In this document: one piece after another, positions 32,973 through 42,715 of the stretch
How positions within the stretch are numbered: the stretch's first letter is position 1
Layout: each line of letters opens with the position of its first letter
Origin: Pedobacter rhodius
GTDB lineage: Bacteria; Bacteroidota; Bacteroidia; Sphingobacteriales; Sphingobacteriaceae
Direction of reading: 5' to 3'
Assembly: GCF_027213645.1 (NCBI RefSeq)
Contig: NZ_JAPWGL010000004.1
Coordinates: 1-64,000 of the forward strand
DNA length: 64,000 bases
Program-made: the position numbers and the translations under genes
The notes under the pieces: generated by a model
What the model saw: the letters and a program-made list of their open reading frames with translations, nothing else
Database searches by the model: none
What the model was told of the DNA's origin: nothing

Positions 32973-33989
32973 TTAAAAAGCGTAAACTGCTGCCAAGGAG
33001 AACTGACCTGCATTTGGCGCAGCACCTCCCGTTTTGTTGACAAATGGCTTATCGCCATTGTGATCCAGTCTAATTTCAGGGATAAAAGTTAAACCACCTG
33101 ATTTAATATTTGCAGTAAAGGTTAAACCAGTATACGAAGTACCTTGAATCGCACCAACATCTTTAATTTTGAAATACTCACCTCTTAAACCTAAAGTAAC
33201 TGCTTCCGCAACGGCAACCTGAGGATATAGTGCAACACCTGCATAACCACCAGCATCATCTGCCTTATCATAGTTGGCTGCATTTAAACCTAATTTAAAT
33301 GCTTTGCTGATTTGGTATGACGTAGTTAAATCTTCAATTGTTCCGTATCCTGTCGGATCAGCACCTGACAACACATTTAAATATGCAGTCCATCCTTCAA
33401 CTGGCGAAACCATAAGCTGTCCACCAATACTGGAAACCCCTCTTGTTGCGCTATAAAGGTTCCAATCGTTAAATAAGCCTGCCATCAGGCTTACTTTGTC
33501 GGAGAATTTGTAGGTTGCCTTAATACCTGCATTCTGGAAAGGACCATTTGTAAATAAATAAGAAGTAGAATAGTTGAAGTTACCAACCGGTGAAATCACT
33601 TCATAACCAATAAATGTACCCATGTAACCTGCTGTCATCGAAAACTTATCAGAAAAATCGTAATTGATGTACAAATTCTGAATGTGGAATGAGGAGCCGT
33701 TTGCAGCAGCATCAGGAATTGATTGTGTTTGACCGCGTGGACCAAAGGAAATTTCGCCTACGAAAGATGCCTTTCCGGTTTTCTTCTTCAAGGCAAGATC
33801 TATCATACCCAATGAAACTGAATTGTGATCAGAGGCAAAAGAAGTTGGAATATTAGATTTTTTTGCGAAATCGTATTTGTAATACGTATCAACCGACCCT
33901 GAAAATTCAAGTGGTGATGTTGGGGCTTCTTGCGCCAGGGCACACGTAGTGCTAGCTATACTAAAAATAGCAGATAAAAATTTCTTCAT
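32973..33989 (-). CDS. Outer-membrane beta-barrel porin (OmpL/BBP2-like) paired with amtB
   Basis: A 338-residue outer-membrane protein: signal peptide (about 1-19, ALAQEA), then alternating amphipathic strands to a C-terminal aromatic residue (AAVYAF). It matches the OmpL-like barrel group (EFSGSVDTYYKYDF, LYINYDFSDKFSMTAGYMGT). It lies 37 bases after amtB on the same strand and shares its terminator, so it is probably the outer-membrane entry for ammonium or a related solute. Confidence 0.85.
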   Translation of the reverse strand: MKKFLSAIFSIASTTCALAQEAPTSPLEFSGSVDTYYKYDFAKKSNIPTSFASDHNSVSLGMIDLALKKKTGKASFVGEISFGPRGQTQSIPDAAANGSSFHIQNLYINYDFSDKFSMTAGYMGTFIGYEVISPVGNFNYSTSYLFTNGPFQNAGIKATYKFSDKVSLMAGLFNDWNLYSATRGVSSIGGQLMVSPVEGWTAYLNVLSGADPTGYGTIEDLTTSYQISKAFKLGLNAANYDKADDAGGYAGVALYPQVAVAEAVTLGLRGEYFKIKDVGAIQGTSYTGLTFTANIKSGGLTFIPEIRLDHNGDKPFVNKTGGAAPNAGQFSLAAVYAF

Positions 33990-34026
33990 GTTTGAGCTTT
34001 ATTGGGGTTTAGATATATATAATTTC

Positions 34027-35421
34027 TTAGATAGCTTCTTGAATTGGACTATTTTTTTCGATGTAAATAGCTTTCTCCTCAACTAATAAAGTACCTTGAG
34101 AATATTTTTCGTCATGTTGTGATGCATCAAGGCCTAATTCTTCTTCTTCATCTGAAACGCGGATTGGTTGAATTAAGTTGATGAATTTGAAAATGATAAA
34201 TGATACTACAAAACTGAATACAACAACAATTGCCACACCTTTTAATTGAGTGAAGAAGAATTCCGGATTACCATATAATAAACCATCTACACCTGCAGAA
34301 TTTACAGTTTTAGTGGCAAAAACACCAGTTAAAATCATTCCAACAATACCGCCTACACCGTGGCAAGGAAAAACGTCTAAAGTATCATCAATTGTAGTTT
34401 TAGATTTCCCATAAACCACCAAGTTAGAAACAATAGCTGCAAATGCACCGATAAAGATACTTTGTGGAATTGCTACATAACCAGCTCCCGGCGTAATGGC
34501 AACTAAACCAACTACCGCACCAATACAGAAGCCTAATACTGAAGGTTTTTTACCACGAAGAACATCAAAGAACATCCAGGATAAACCTGCTGCACCAGCG
34601 GCAACGTTTGTAGTAGCAAAGGCCGAAACGGCTAATGAACCAGCGCCTAAAGCAGAACCTGCATTAAAACCAAACCAACCGAACCACAATAAACCTGTAC
34701 CAATTAATACATATGGAATATTTGCAGGCGGAATTTCTTTATGATCTAAGTGTGCTTTTCTACGTTTTAATACTAATGCACCTGCCAAAGCAGCCATTCC
34801 AGCAGAAATGTGTACTACTGTACCTCCGGCAAAATCAAAAACACCCATTTTCATTAATAAACCATCCGGACTCCAGGTCATGTGTGCTAACGGCGCATAA
34901 ACTAGTAAACCGAAAAGTACAGTAAATAAAATGTACGATGTAAAGCGAATACGTTCTGCAACTGCACCCACTACCAATCCTGGAGTGATGATTGCAAACA
35001 TTAATTGAAACAATGCGAACAATGTTAATGGAATCGTTGGTGCAAGGCTCCAGGGTCCTCCGGAGTTTACACCCTTAAAGAAAAAGAATGTAGAAGGATC
35101 TCCAATAAAGCCACTGATATCTTTACCAAAAGCTAAACTAAAACCTACTACTACCCATAGCACTGACACAACACCTGCTGCAACAACACTTTTAATCATT
35201 GTTGATAACACATTTTTTCTGTGAACCATACCACCATAAAAGAATGCTAAGCCCGGAGTCATTAAAAATACTAACGCGGTTGCTACTATTACCCAAGCCA
35301 CATCTGCAGCATTATATTTACCTACATCATAATTCGGTAAAGCGGGAACAAATATTGCGGCAACCGCCACAATAGTTAATACCAAGAAGGGTGCAACCTG
35401 TTTTAAGGAAAATTTACTCAT
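34027..35421 (-). CDS. amt: Ammonium transporter (Amt family)
   Basis: A 464-residue inner-membrane channel for ammonium/ammonia. Amt features: TPGLAFFYGGMVHRKN, FDFAGGTVVHISAG with the first pore His, FGWFGFNAGSAL, and FPCHGVGGIVGMILTG with the second pore His. About 11 membrane helices plus a cytoplasmic tail. No glnB/glnK lies adjacent, unlike most bacteria; the only partner is the porin downstream. The upstream region (35422-35765) is very A/T rich and carries a hairpin that could attenuate transcription. Confidence 0.93.
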   Translation of the reverse strand: MSKFSLKQVAPFLVLTIVAVAAIFVPALPNYDVGKYNAADVAWVIVATALVFLMTPGLAFFYGGMVHRKNVLSTMIKSVVAAGVVSVLWVVVGFSLAFGKDISGFIGDPSTFFFFKGVNSGGPWSLAPTIPLTLFALFQLMFAIITPGLVVGAVAERIRFTSYILFTVLFGLLVYAPLAHMTWSPDGLLMKMGVFDFAGGTVVHISAGMAALAGALVLKRRKAHLDHKEIPPANIPYVLIGTGLLWFGWFGFNAGSALGAGSLAVSAFATTNVAAGAAGLSWMFFDVLRGKKPSVLGFCIGAVVGLVAITPGAGYVAIPQSIFIGAFAAIVSNLVVYGKSKTTIDDTLDVFPCHGVGGIVGMILTGVFATKTVNSAGVDGLLYGNPEFFFTQLKGVAIVVVFSFVVSFIIFKFINLIQPIRVSDEEEELGLDASQHDEKYSQGTLLVEEKAIYIEKNSPIQEAI

Positions 35422-35594
35422 AGTTTTAAGTTTATTTGTTTGTGTTGGTTAAATAATTTAATTTCTCTGATTTAATTTTTATAAAAATACAAGTTATTGT
35501 AGTTTTTACACCATTAAATAGAAATTTTCTAATTAAATCACTTAATTTTTGCAAAATCAAACAAAATTTTAACTTAAAAATATGATAAATTAAA

Positions 35595-35622
35595 AAAAAG
35601 ACTGTTTTTTTACAATCTTTTT
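35595..35622 (-). promoter_or_regulatory. Hairpin in the upstream region of the ammonium transporter gene
   Basis: AAAAAGACTGT (35595-35605) and ACAATCTTTTT (35612-35622) pair with one mismatch (a G-U pair on the minus strand) and are followed on the minus strand by T residues. It is about 175 bases before the amt ATG, so it could be a second terminator or an attenuator. The remainder of 35422-35765 is featureless A/T-rich DNA. Confidence 0.4.
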
Positions 35623-35710
35623 AACAAAACCAAAATCATATAATTTGACAGAATTATAGAATTTTATCTATAAATTATGAATAATTATCATAAAAAGCAG
35701 TCTAAAAACA

Positions 35711-35738
35711 AAAAAACCATGAAAAATCACGGTTTTTT
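35711..35738 (-). terminator. Terminator of the TIGR01212 radical SAM gene
   Basis: Stem AAAAAACC (35711-35718) with GGTTTTTT (35731-35738), extended by TG/CA after one mismatch. T-tracts exist on both sides. Confidence 0.78.
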
Positions 35739-35765
35739 ATAAAAATGTTGGTGTTTTTTAATTTT

Positions 35766-36713
35766 TTATTCAAAATACAGAGAACCCTGAATTATACCTC
35801 TTTTTTCGATTTCTTTATCAATATAAGTCTGAATTGATGATTTATTTAAACCCCAATTTGGTGCAATTAATAAATCCCAGTCGGAAATTCCAAAAAGCCG
35901 CTGAATTACGATATCCGGACGAAGTAAAGGAATCAATTCACACAATAAATCGGTGTATTCCTCTAACGTGAACAATTTAAATGGCTCCTTTTTATACTTA
36001 ACACCCATTATAGAGCCTTCAACAATGTGCAAATGATGAAATTTAACAAACTTAATTTGCGGGAAGCGGTTGATTTCATGAATATAACCCAGCATCATTT
36101 CTTTAGTTTCCCAAGGAAAACCGAAGATAGTATGTACACATAAGTCGAGTTTGCTATTTTCCAAAAGTTTAACGGCTTCTACAAATTCACCATGACTGCA
36201 GCCCCTGTTAATTTGGTTTAGCGTTTCATCATATATCGATTCCATACCCATTTCCAAATCCACATCATACCTGTCGGCATAACTTTCCAGCAAGGCCACC
36301 TTTTCTGCATCGATACAATCGGGGCGGGTACCTACGGAAAAACCGACTACATCCTCAGGATTTACAGACAGCGCCTCATCATACATCATTTTCAAATAAT
36401 GTACCGGCGCATACGTATTGGTATTTGGCTGGAAATACACGATAAACTTATCGGCCTTATAAAAATTCTTGCCACGCTCCATTCCTTTTTCCAGTTGTTC
36501 GCGAATGGTTGGCATTTTACGCGAAATTTCCGGTGTAAAAGAATCTACATTGCAATATGTACAACCGCCATAGCCTTTGCTGCCATCACGATTCGGACAA
36601 GTGAAACCGCCATCTACAATCGTTTTAAAAACCCGCTGGCCATTGTATTTCTCACGCAAATATGTGCCGTAATTTTTATATCCTTTTATACCTAAATCTA
36701 CCTGTGTTCCCAT
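35766..36713 (-). CDS. TIGR01212-family radical SAM protein (YhcC-like)
   Basis: A radical SAM enzyme of 315 residues from the ATG at 36713 (MGTQVDLGIKGYKNYG). The iron-sulfur cluster is bound by the Cys of FTCPNRDG and GGCTYC. It carries family landmarks YFQPNTNTYAP and VGTRPDCID and a C-terminal half typical of TIGR01212/YhcC. The substrate is unknown to me. A longer in-frame start (TTG, three codons upstream) falls inside the promoter element TATTTTTG, which ends six bases before the ATG, so the mRNA is nearly leaderless. Confidence 0.9.
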   Translation of the reverse strand: MGTQVDLGIKGYKNYGTYLREKYNGQRVFKTIVDGGFTCPNRDGSKGYGGCTYCNVDSFTPEISRKMPTIREQLEKGMERGKNFYKADKFIVYFQPNTNTYAPVHYLKMMYDEALSVNPEDVVGFSVGTRPDCIDAEKVALLESYADRYDVDLEMGMESIYDETLNQINRGCSHGEFVEAVKLLENSKLDLCVHTIFGFPWETKEMMLGYIHEINRFPQIKFVKFHHLHIVEGSIMGVKYKKEPFKLFTLEEYTDLLCELIPLLRPDIVIQRLFGISDWDLLIAPNWGLNKSSIQTYIDKEIEKRGIIQGSLYFE

Positions 36714-36940
36714 TGGCTGCAAAAATACGTAATAACTATTAAGATAATGGCATTACCAATCAAGATTACAAACGCTTAATAATTAGTCAGAAAAGCAATT
36801 GCCACATTTCAATTAAGTCTAAACCCGCCATTTGTTAAACGCATGCAAACCTTAAGCTCCAGGCTGGTATACGCAGTGTCGGAATTAGGAATTTACTTCC
36901 CTGTACAAAACGAGGTTAAATAAACCCGACCGGCAGCGGT

Positions 36941-37015
36941 ATGTCGATTTTTCTTCGACATTTAGCAAAGGGCGGGACTATCATAACCGATAAGCATTGC
37001 TATTGCTTTCCAAGA
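36941..37015. repeat. Intergenic dispersed repeat (copy 2)
   Basis: In the 356-base gap 36723-37078, which has no supported gene, a hairpin ATGTCGA/TCGACAT (36941-36961) precedes GGGCGGGACTA and TGCTTTCCAAG. The same two blocks occur at 661-772, where the hairpin is a different sequence. The order is conserved, so both are likely members of one repeat family. Confidence 0.5.
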
Positions 37016-37078
37016 AATAAAAAACATATCTCCCAGACATTTTTGGAAACCTCAATCTTAAAATCCTTAAATCTGAAC

Positions 37079-38515
37079 CTAAGCTTTATTTCTGTTAATT
37101 AAAAAATAAACAGGAACACCCAGCAAAACGATTACAAGTCCGGGCCAGGTATATTGTTGTTTATATATTAACAGTAAAATGCAAAATGCAGCGCCAATAA
37201 GCAAATAAATAATAGGTGTAATCGGATACAGCCATGTTTTGAAAGGCCTATCCAAGTCGGGTTTTTTTAATCTTAAATAAATAACGCCAAAAACCGTAAT
37301 CATATAAAATAATACGATGACAAAAGAGATCATATCTAAAAGATTACCATACTGGCCACTTAAACACAAAACAGCGGCCCAAATCCCCTGCATCCAAAGG
37401 GATTTTTCCGGAACTCCGCTTTTATTATTTTCTATCGCAGCCTTAAAAAACATACCATCTTTTGCCATAGTTTGAAAAACTCTGGCACCTGCCATTACTA
37501 AACCATTCACACAACCAAAAGTGGAAATCATAACTAAAACAGCCATCACAACAGTACCTACGCCATCACCAAAAATTTGCTCGGAAGCAACAACAGCAAC
37601 CCTATCGTTTGCTGCAAAGGCAATACTATCCCTGTTTAATGTGTTTAAATACACAAAATTAACCAGCAGATAAAGAACCATTACAGCCGAAGTGCCAATG
37701 ACCATGGAACGAACTATATTTTTCTTTGGATTTTCGATTTCTCCGGAAATAAAGGTTACATTCTCCCAGGCAACGCTGGAGAATACGGAGCCAACCATTG
37801 CGGCCGCAATTCCACCCATTATGGTCATTCCTGAAATGGATTCCCATCCTGATTTTGTGAAATTGCCGGTCAAATCTGTTCTTATATTATTAAATGCGTT
37901 CCATCCAAATCCCATGTTCTCCGTCCAGAAGTTACTTTTTACCAAAAGAAAACCCAGAATAATCAAACCAATTAGCGCGATAATCTTTGAACCTGTAAAA
38001 ATATTTTGCAATATTTTACCACTTTCGACCCCTTTTGTATTTATGTAGGTAAGCAGCAGAATAATAAAGATGGCCAGAATTTGTATCCAGGTAATTTTAT
38101 AACTACCACTTTGAAAAATTGGCGCCGCATCATTTAAAGCAGGTATTAAATAAGCGGTAAATTTACCAAAGGCAACTGCAACCGCAGCAATAGTACCCGT
38201 TTGAATTACGGTAAACATGCCCCATCCATAAAGGAATCCCATCATCTTACCAAAAATTTCTTTCAGGTAGGTGTACTGCCCGCCGGCTTTAGGAAACATA
38301 GCGGAAAGTTCTCCGTAAGAAATTGCCGCCGCAACGGTCATCACTCCGGTTATCAGCCAAACCACAATTAACCAATAACCGGAACCTAAGTTCCTCATAA
38401 TATCGGCACTCACGATAAAAATACCACTTCCAATCATTGAGCCCATGACCAGCATCGCAGCATCAAAAAGACCCAATTTTCTTTTTAAAGGTTCTTTTTC
38501 CTGTAGTTTTTCCAT
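37079..38515 (-). CDS. APC-family amino acid permease
   Basis: A 478-residue inner-membrane transporter with about 12 helices. It shows the APC/LAT landmark LVMGSMIGSGIFIVSADI in helix 1 (the GSGIF loop) and ELSAMFPKAGGQYTYLKE after helix 2. The sequence is nearest to the exchanger-type permeases and lacks a large soluble domain. Substrate not determinable. It diverges from the pyrophosphatase gene across a 266-base A/T-rich gap. Confidence 0.88.
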   Translation of the reverse strand: MEKLQEKEPLKRKLGLFDAAMLVMGSMIGSGIFIVSADIMRNLGSGYWLIVVWLITGVMTVAAAISYGELSAMFPKAGGQYTYLKEIFGKMMGFLYGWGMFTVIQTGTIAAVAVAFGKFTAYLIPALNDAAPIFQSGSYKITWIQILAIFIILLLTYINTKGVESGKILQNIFTGSKIIALIGLIILGFLLVKSNFWTENMGFGWNAFNNIRTDLTGNFTKSGWESISGMTIMGGIAAAMVGSVFSSVAWENVTFISGEIENPKKNIVRSMVIGTSAVMVLYLLVNFVYLNTLNRDSIAFAANDRVAVVASEQIFGDGVGTVVMAVLVMISTFGCVNGLVMAGARVFQTMAKDGMFFKAAIENNKSGVPEKSLWMQGIWAAVLCLSGQYGNLLDMISFVIVLFYMITVFGVIYLRLKKPDLDRPFKTWLYPITPIIYLLIGAAFCILLLIYKQQYTWPGLVIVLLGVPVYFLINRNKA

Positions 38516-38781
38516 TTTTTTGTTTGTTTGGTTTTAGCTTTAGTTGGGCTAATTTATTTAAAAAAAACAATTCGCATCAAGTTGTCGTGTATTATTTTAA
38601 ACGAATAAAAAATATTCTCATACCTTATAATTTTTTTCTTCGTGATGATGCGTAGAAAATTATTTTATTATATTGCTAAACTAAATAATTCAATGTTCTG
38701 TAAGTTAAGCCTTAACCATGCTTAATTAGTTATGAGCAACAGAACTTTGAATCAACAAAATTCAAAACCAAATATTTAACT

Positions 38782-41028
38782 ATGGATTTTTTACAAAACA
38801 ATCTGATTTACGCAATTCCGGCGCTTGGCCTTGTCGGGATTATTGTTATGCTATTTAAAAGTGCCTGGGTAAGCAAGCAAGATGCAGGTGACAAAAACAT
38901 GCAGGAACTTGCCGGTTACATTGCCGACGGCGCAATGGCTTTTCTTAAAGCTGAGTGGAAAGTGCTAAGTATTTTCGCTGCATTTACCGCCGCTTTACTT
39001 GCCTACTCCGGAACAATTACCGAAATTAATGGTGTAGCAATGCATTCCAGCTGGATTATTTCCATCTCTTTTATAATCGGAGCCGTATTTTCTGCATCAG
39101 CAGGATATATTGGTATGAAAGCCGCAACAAAAGCAAACGTCAGAACAACGCAAGCGGCCAGAACAAGTTTAAAACAAGCACTAAAGGTTTCTTTCACCGG
39201 TGGAACCGTAATGGGATTAGGTGTTGCGGGATTAGCTGTTTTAGGTTTGGGTGGTTTATTCATTGCTTTTCTTCAGATATTTCATGTAACCAATGCAAAT
39301 AGCGAAGAAATGAGAACAGCGATTGAAGTACTTACCGGTTTTTCATTAGGTGCAGAATCAATTGCTTTGTTTGCTCGTGTAGGTGGGGGCATTTACACAA
39401 AGGCTGCCGATGTTGGTGCAGATTTGGTAGGTAAAGTGGAAGCAGGGATTCCCGAAGATGATGTACGTAACCCGGCAACAATAGCAGATAACGTAGGTGA
39501 TAACGTTGGCGACGTAGCCGGAATGGGTGCCGATTTATTCGGTTCTTATGTGGCTACAATTCTGGCTACAATGGTTTTAGGGCAGGAAATTACCGTAGTT
39601 GATAAATTCGGAGGGATGTCTCCAATTCTGTTACCAATGGTAATTTGCGGCCTGGGTATTATTTTTTCCATTATAGGAACCTGGTTTGTGACTATAAAAG
39701 ATGAAAAATCAAACGTTCAGAATGCACTAAACCTGGGCAACTGGTCATCTATTGTAATTACAGCAGTTGCATCCTATTTTATTGTTAAATGGATGCTGCC
39801 CGAAACTTTAAATCTTCGGGGCTATGAATTTTCGAGTATTAATGTATTTTACGCAATAATTGTTGGCTTAGTTGTTGGAACCATAATGAGTATTGTTACA
39901 GAATATTTTACCGCAATGGGCAAAGGACCTGTAAACTCTATTATTCAGCAATCGTCAACTGGTCATGCAACCAATATTATTGCCGGTTTATCTGTTGGAA
40001 TGAAATCTACTGTAATACCGATTTTAGTTTTAGCAGGTGGCATTATGGCTTCGTATCATTTTGCGGGACTATATGGCGTTGCCATTGCAGCTGCCGGTAT
40101 GATGGCTACCACCGCGATGCAATTGGCTATTGATGCTTTCGGACCAATTGCAGATAATGCAGGTGGAATTGCCGAAATGAGTCAGCTGCCTCCCGAAGTC
40201 CGCGAGCGTACCGATAATTTAGATGCGGTTGGAAATACTACTGCCGCAACGGGCAAAGGATTTGCCATCGCATCTGCGGCACTAACCTCATTAGCCTTAT
40301 TTGCCGCTTTTGTTGGTATTGCAGGCATTACCGCAATCGATATTTATAAGGCGCCTGTTTTGGCCGGCTTGTTTGTAGGTGGAATGATTCCTTTCATTTT
40401 CTCAGCCTTGTGTATTCAGGCAGTAGGTAAGGCAGCAATGGATATGGTTCAGGAAGTTCGCCGCCAGTTCAGGGAAATTCCGGGTATTATGGAATATAAA
40501 GCCAAACCTGAATACGAAAAATGCGTAGCCATCTCTACCAAAGCATCTATCCGTGAAATGATGATGCCCGGTGCTATTGCTTTAATTACACCTGTAATTA
40601 TAGGCTTTACTTTCGGACCGGAAGTTCTTGGAGGACTGTTAGCCGGTGTTACTGTAACCGGCGTACTGATGGGTATTTTCCAATCGAATGCAGGTGGTGC
40701 ATGGGATAATGCCAAGAAATCATTTGAACAAGGTGTTATGATTAATGGCGAAATGTTCTATAAAAAATCTGAACCACACAAAGCTTCCGTAACCGGAGAT
40801 ACCGTTGGCGATCCTTTTAAAGATACTTCCGGCCCTTCAATGAACATTTTAATCAAATTAATGTCTATCGTTTCCCTGGTTATTGCCCCTTACATCGCGG
40901 TTAAGGCCGTTACCGGCGAACATAGGCAGGAAGTTCGCAAGGAAATCAGGATTCAGCAAAAAACCGATGGTTCAGGTAACATAACAACAGATACTTTAGT
41001 CAATACAACCGATACATTAAGTCGTTAG
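38782..41028 (+). CDS. hppA: Membrane-bound ion-translocating pyrophosphatase (K+-dependent type)
   Basis: Hydrolyses pyrophosphate and pumps ions out of the cytoplasm. The 748-residue protein has about 16 membrane helices. The signatures are [18 protein letters not shown] and [20 protein letters not shown], and later [13 protein letters not shown]. At [11 protein letters not shown] the Ala where K+-independent enzymes have Lys places it in the K+-dependent class, many of which pump Na+. The C-terminus has a Gln/Thr-rich tail (about 715-748) past the usual end. A terminator follows immediately. Confidence 0.94.
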   Translation: MDFLQNNLIYAIPALGLVGIIVMLFKSAWVSKQDAGDKNMQELAGYIADGAMAFLKAEWKVLSIFAAFTAALLAYSGTITEINGVAMHSSWIISISFIIGAVFSASAGYIGMKAATKANVRTTQAARTSLKQALKVSFTGGTVMGLGVAGLAVLGLGGLFIAFLQIFHVTNANSEEMRTAIEVLTGFSLGAESIALFARVGGGIYTKAADVGADLVGKVEAGIPEDDVRNPATIADNVGDNVGDVAGMGADLFGSYVATILATMVLGQEITVVDKFGGMSPILLPMVICGLGIIFSIIGTWFVTIKDEKSNVQNALNLGNWSSIVITAVASYFIVKWMLPETLNLRGYEFSSINVFYAIIVGLVVGTIMSIVTEYFTAMGKGPVNSIIQQSSTGHATNIIAGLSVGMKSTVIPILVLAGGIMASYHFAGLYGVAIAAAGMMATTAMQLAIDAFGPIADNAGGIAEMSQLPPEVRERTDNLDAVGNTTAATGKGFAIASAALTSLALFAAFVGIAGITAIDIYKAPVLAGLFVGGMIPFIFSALCIQAVGKAAMDMVQEVRRQFREIPGIMEYKAKPEYEKCVAISTKASIREMMMPGAIALITPVIIGFTFGPEVLGGLLAGVTVTGVLMGIFQSNAGGAWDNAKKSFEQGVMINGEMFYKKSEPHKASVTGDTVGDPFKDTSGPSMNILIKLMSIVSLVIAPYIAVKAVTGEHRQEVRKEIRIQQKTDGSGNITTDTLVNTTDTLSR

Positions 41029-41055
41029 TTGTAAAAACATAGATATAATATTATC

Positions 41056-41090
41056 AAAAGGGATTTTTAACCAAAATCCCTTTTATTTTT
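41056..41090 (+). terminator. Terminator of hppA
   Basis: Stem AAAAGGGATTTT with AAAATCCCTTTT (41056-41067 and 41073-41084), then ATTTTT. Confidence 0.9.
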
Positions 41091-41104
41091 CCGTAATTTT
41101 TAAT

Positions 41105-41112
41105 TACGTTTG
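41105..41112 (+). promoter_or_regulatory. -7 element of permease promoter
   Basis: TACGTTTG matches TAnnTTTG and lies between the hppA terminator and the permease ATG (31 bases downstream), giving the permease its own promoter. Confidence 0.55.
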
Positions 41113-41143
41113 GAACTGAATTAATCTAAACAAAAACTATAAT

Positions 41144-42619
41144 ATGGGTTTATTTACTAAAAAGCCGATGCATCTACTGCTTGAAGAAGCGGGCGATTCA
41201 GGCAAAGGCTTAAAGCGTACACTTAGCGCAGGTGCATTAGTTGCCCTAGGTGTTGGCGCAATCATTGGTGCCGGTTTATTTGTTCGTACTGCAGCTGCAG
41301 CTGCCCAAAATGCTGGCCCTTCGGTTACAATCGGGTTTATAATCGCGGCGATAGGCTGTGCTTTAGCAGGTTTATGTTACGCAGAGTTATCATCATCTAT
41401 TCCAATTTCAGGTAGTGCATATACCTATACTTATGCAACTATGGGCGAATTGATGGCTTGGGTAATTGGCTGGGATTTGGTATTGGAATATGCAGTTGGT
41501 GCTGCTACAGTGGGTATCGCCTGGAGCGAATACCTGAATAAATTATTGGTAGAAGTTTTACATGTATCCCCCATACCATACGAATGGTGTCATTCGCCAT
41601 TTCAAACACATGCCGATGGAACAGTTGCAGGTATTATGAACTTGCCTGCTTTATTTATTGTTGTGTTATTAAGCTTACTTTTAATTAAAGGAACTTCTGA
41701 ATCGGCCTTTGTAAACGGTGTTATCGTTATTACTAAAGTAAGTATTGTTATCCTAATTATCGTTTTAGGATGGGGCTTTATCCATGAGGAAAATCATCAT
41801 CCATACATTCCAGCTGCAACTACTTATGTAGACCACGCCGGTATCAGCCATAGTTTTGGTGGTTTCTGGGGAGTTATCGGTGCCGCAGGAACCGTATTTT
41901 TTGCTTTTATAGGTTTTGATGCAGTTAGTACAGCAGCGCAGGAAACTAAAAATCCTAAAACCGCCATGCCAATTGGCATTTTAGGTTCGTTAGCCGTTTG
42001 TACGGTTCTATACATCCTTTTTGCACACGTATTAACAGGTGTTGCTCCGGTAGAATTTTTCAGAACTAAAGGCGGTGAAGCATCTGTTGTAGCTGCAATC
42101 AGCGAATATATGACCGGATATGGCTGGTTAGCTAAATTAGTAACCATTGCAATTTTAGCGGGTTTTTCTTCCGTAATATTGGTTATGCTTTTAGGTCAGA
42201 GCCGCGTATTCTATTCAATGAGTAAAGATGGTTTATTGCCGAAAATGTTCAGCGATTTACATCCTAAATTTAAAACACCTTACAAAGCTAACCTGGTTAT
42301 CTTAGTAATTGTGGGCTTGTTTGCTGCATTTATTCCAGGCGATGTTGTTGGAGACATGACCAGTATTGGTACATTGTTTGCATTCATGCTGGTTTGCGTT
42401 GCGGTAATTATCCTGAGAAAAACAGACCCTGATCTTCCTCGTCAATTTAAAACGCCTTGGGTACCTTTAATTCCAATTCTTGGTGTCGCAGCCTGCGGAT
42501 TAATGATACTAGGTTTAGGCTGGACTAACTGGCTGAGGTTATTTGGCTGGTTAGCACTTGGATTTATAATTTACTTCGGATACAGCAAAAAGAATTCTCA
42601 TTTAAAAGATTCGAAATAA
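41144..42619 (+). CDS. APC-family amino acid permease (cationic amino-acid transporter-like)
   Basis: A 491-residue inner-membrane transporter with 12 to 14 helices, resembling the CAT/YhdG-type permeases (ALGVGAIIGAGLFVRTA and CYAELSSSIPISGSAYTYTYATMGE at the start; AFIGFDAVSTAAQETKNP in the middle). It differs from the other APC permease at 37079-38515 and does not share its branch. It has its own promoter and terminator. Confidence 0.9.
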   Translation: MGLFTKKPMHLLLEEAGDSGKGLKRTLSAGALVALGVGAIIGAGLFVRTAAAAAQNAGPSVTIGFIIAAIGCALAGLCYAELSSSIPISGSAYTYTYATMGELMAWVIGWDLVLEYAVGAATVGIAWSEYLNKLLVEVLHVSPIPYEWCHSPFQTHADGTVAGIMNLPALFIVVLLSLLLIKGTSESAFVNGVIVITKVSIVILIIVLGWGFIHEENHHPYIPAATTYVDHAGISHSFGGFWGVIGAAGTVFFAFIGFDAVSTAAQETKNPKTAMPIGILGSLAVCTVLYILFAHVLTGVAPVEFFRTKGGEASVVAAISEYMTGYGWLAKLVTIAILAGFSSVILVMLLGQSRVFYSMSKDGLLPKMFSDLHPKFKTPYKANLVILVIVGLFAAFIPGDVVGDMTSIGTLFAFMLVCVAVIILRKTDPDLPRQFKTPWVPLIPILGVAACGLMILGLGWTNWLRLFGWLALGFIIYFGYSKKNSHLKDSK

Positions 42620-42640
42620 ACGAAATTTAAAAAAACATGA

Positions 42641-42668
42641 AGCCCCGACCTAAATTCGGGGCTTTTTT
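42641..42668 (+). terminator. Terminator of the second permease gene
   Basis: AGCCCCGA (42641-42648) pairs with TCGGGGCT (42656-42663), followed by TTTTTT. Confidence 0.92.
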
Positions 42669-42692
42669 ATGCGCAATGAATTAACTTTAATT

Positions 42693-42700
42693 TAACTTTG
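42693..42700 (+). promoter_or_regulatory. -7 element of the phosphate-selective-type porin promoter
   Basis: TAACTTTG, with the ATG at 42716 after 15 bases. An in-frame TTG at 42698 overlaps this element and is not the start. Confidence 0.65.
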
Positions 42701-42715
42701 CGAAAAGTCCGAAAA

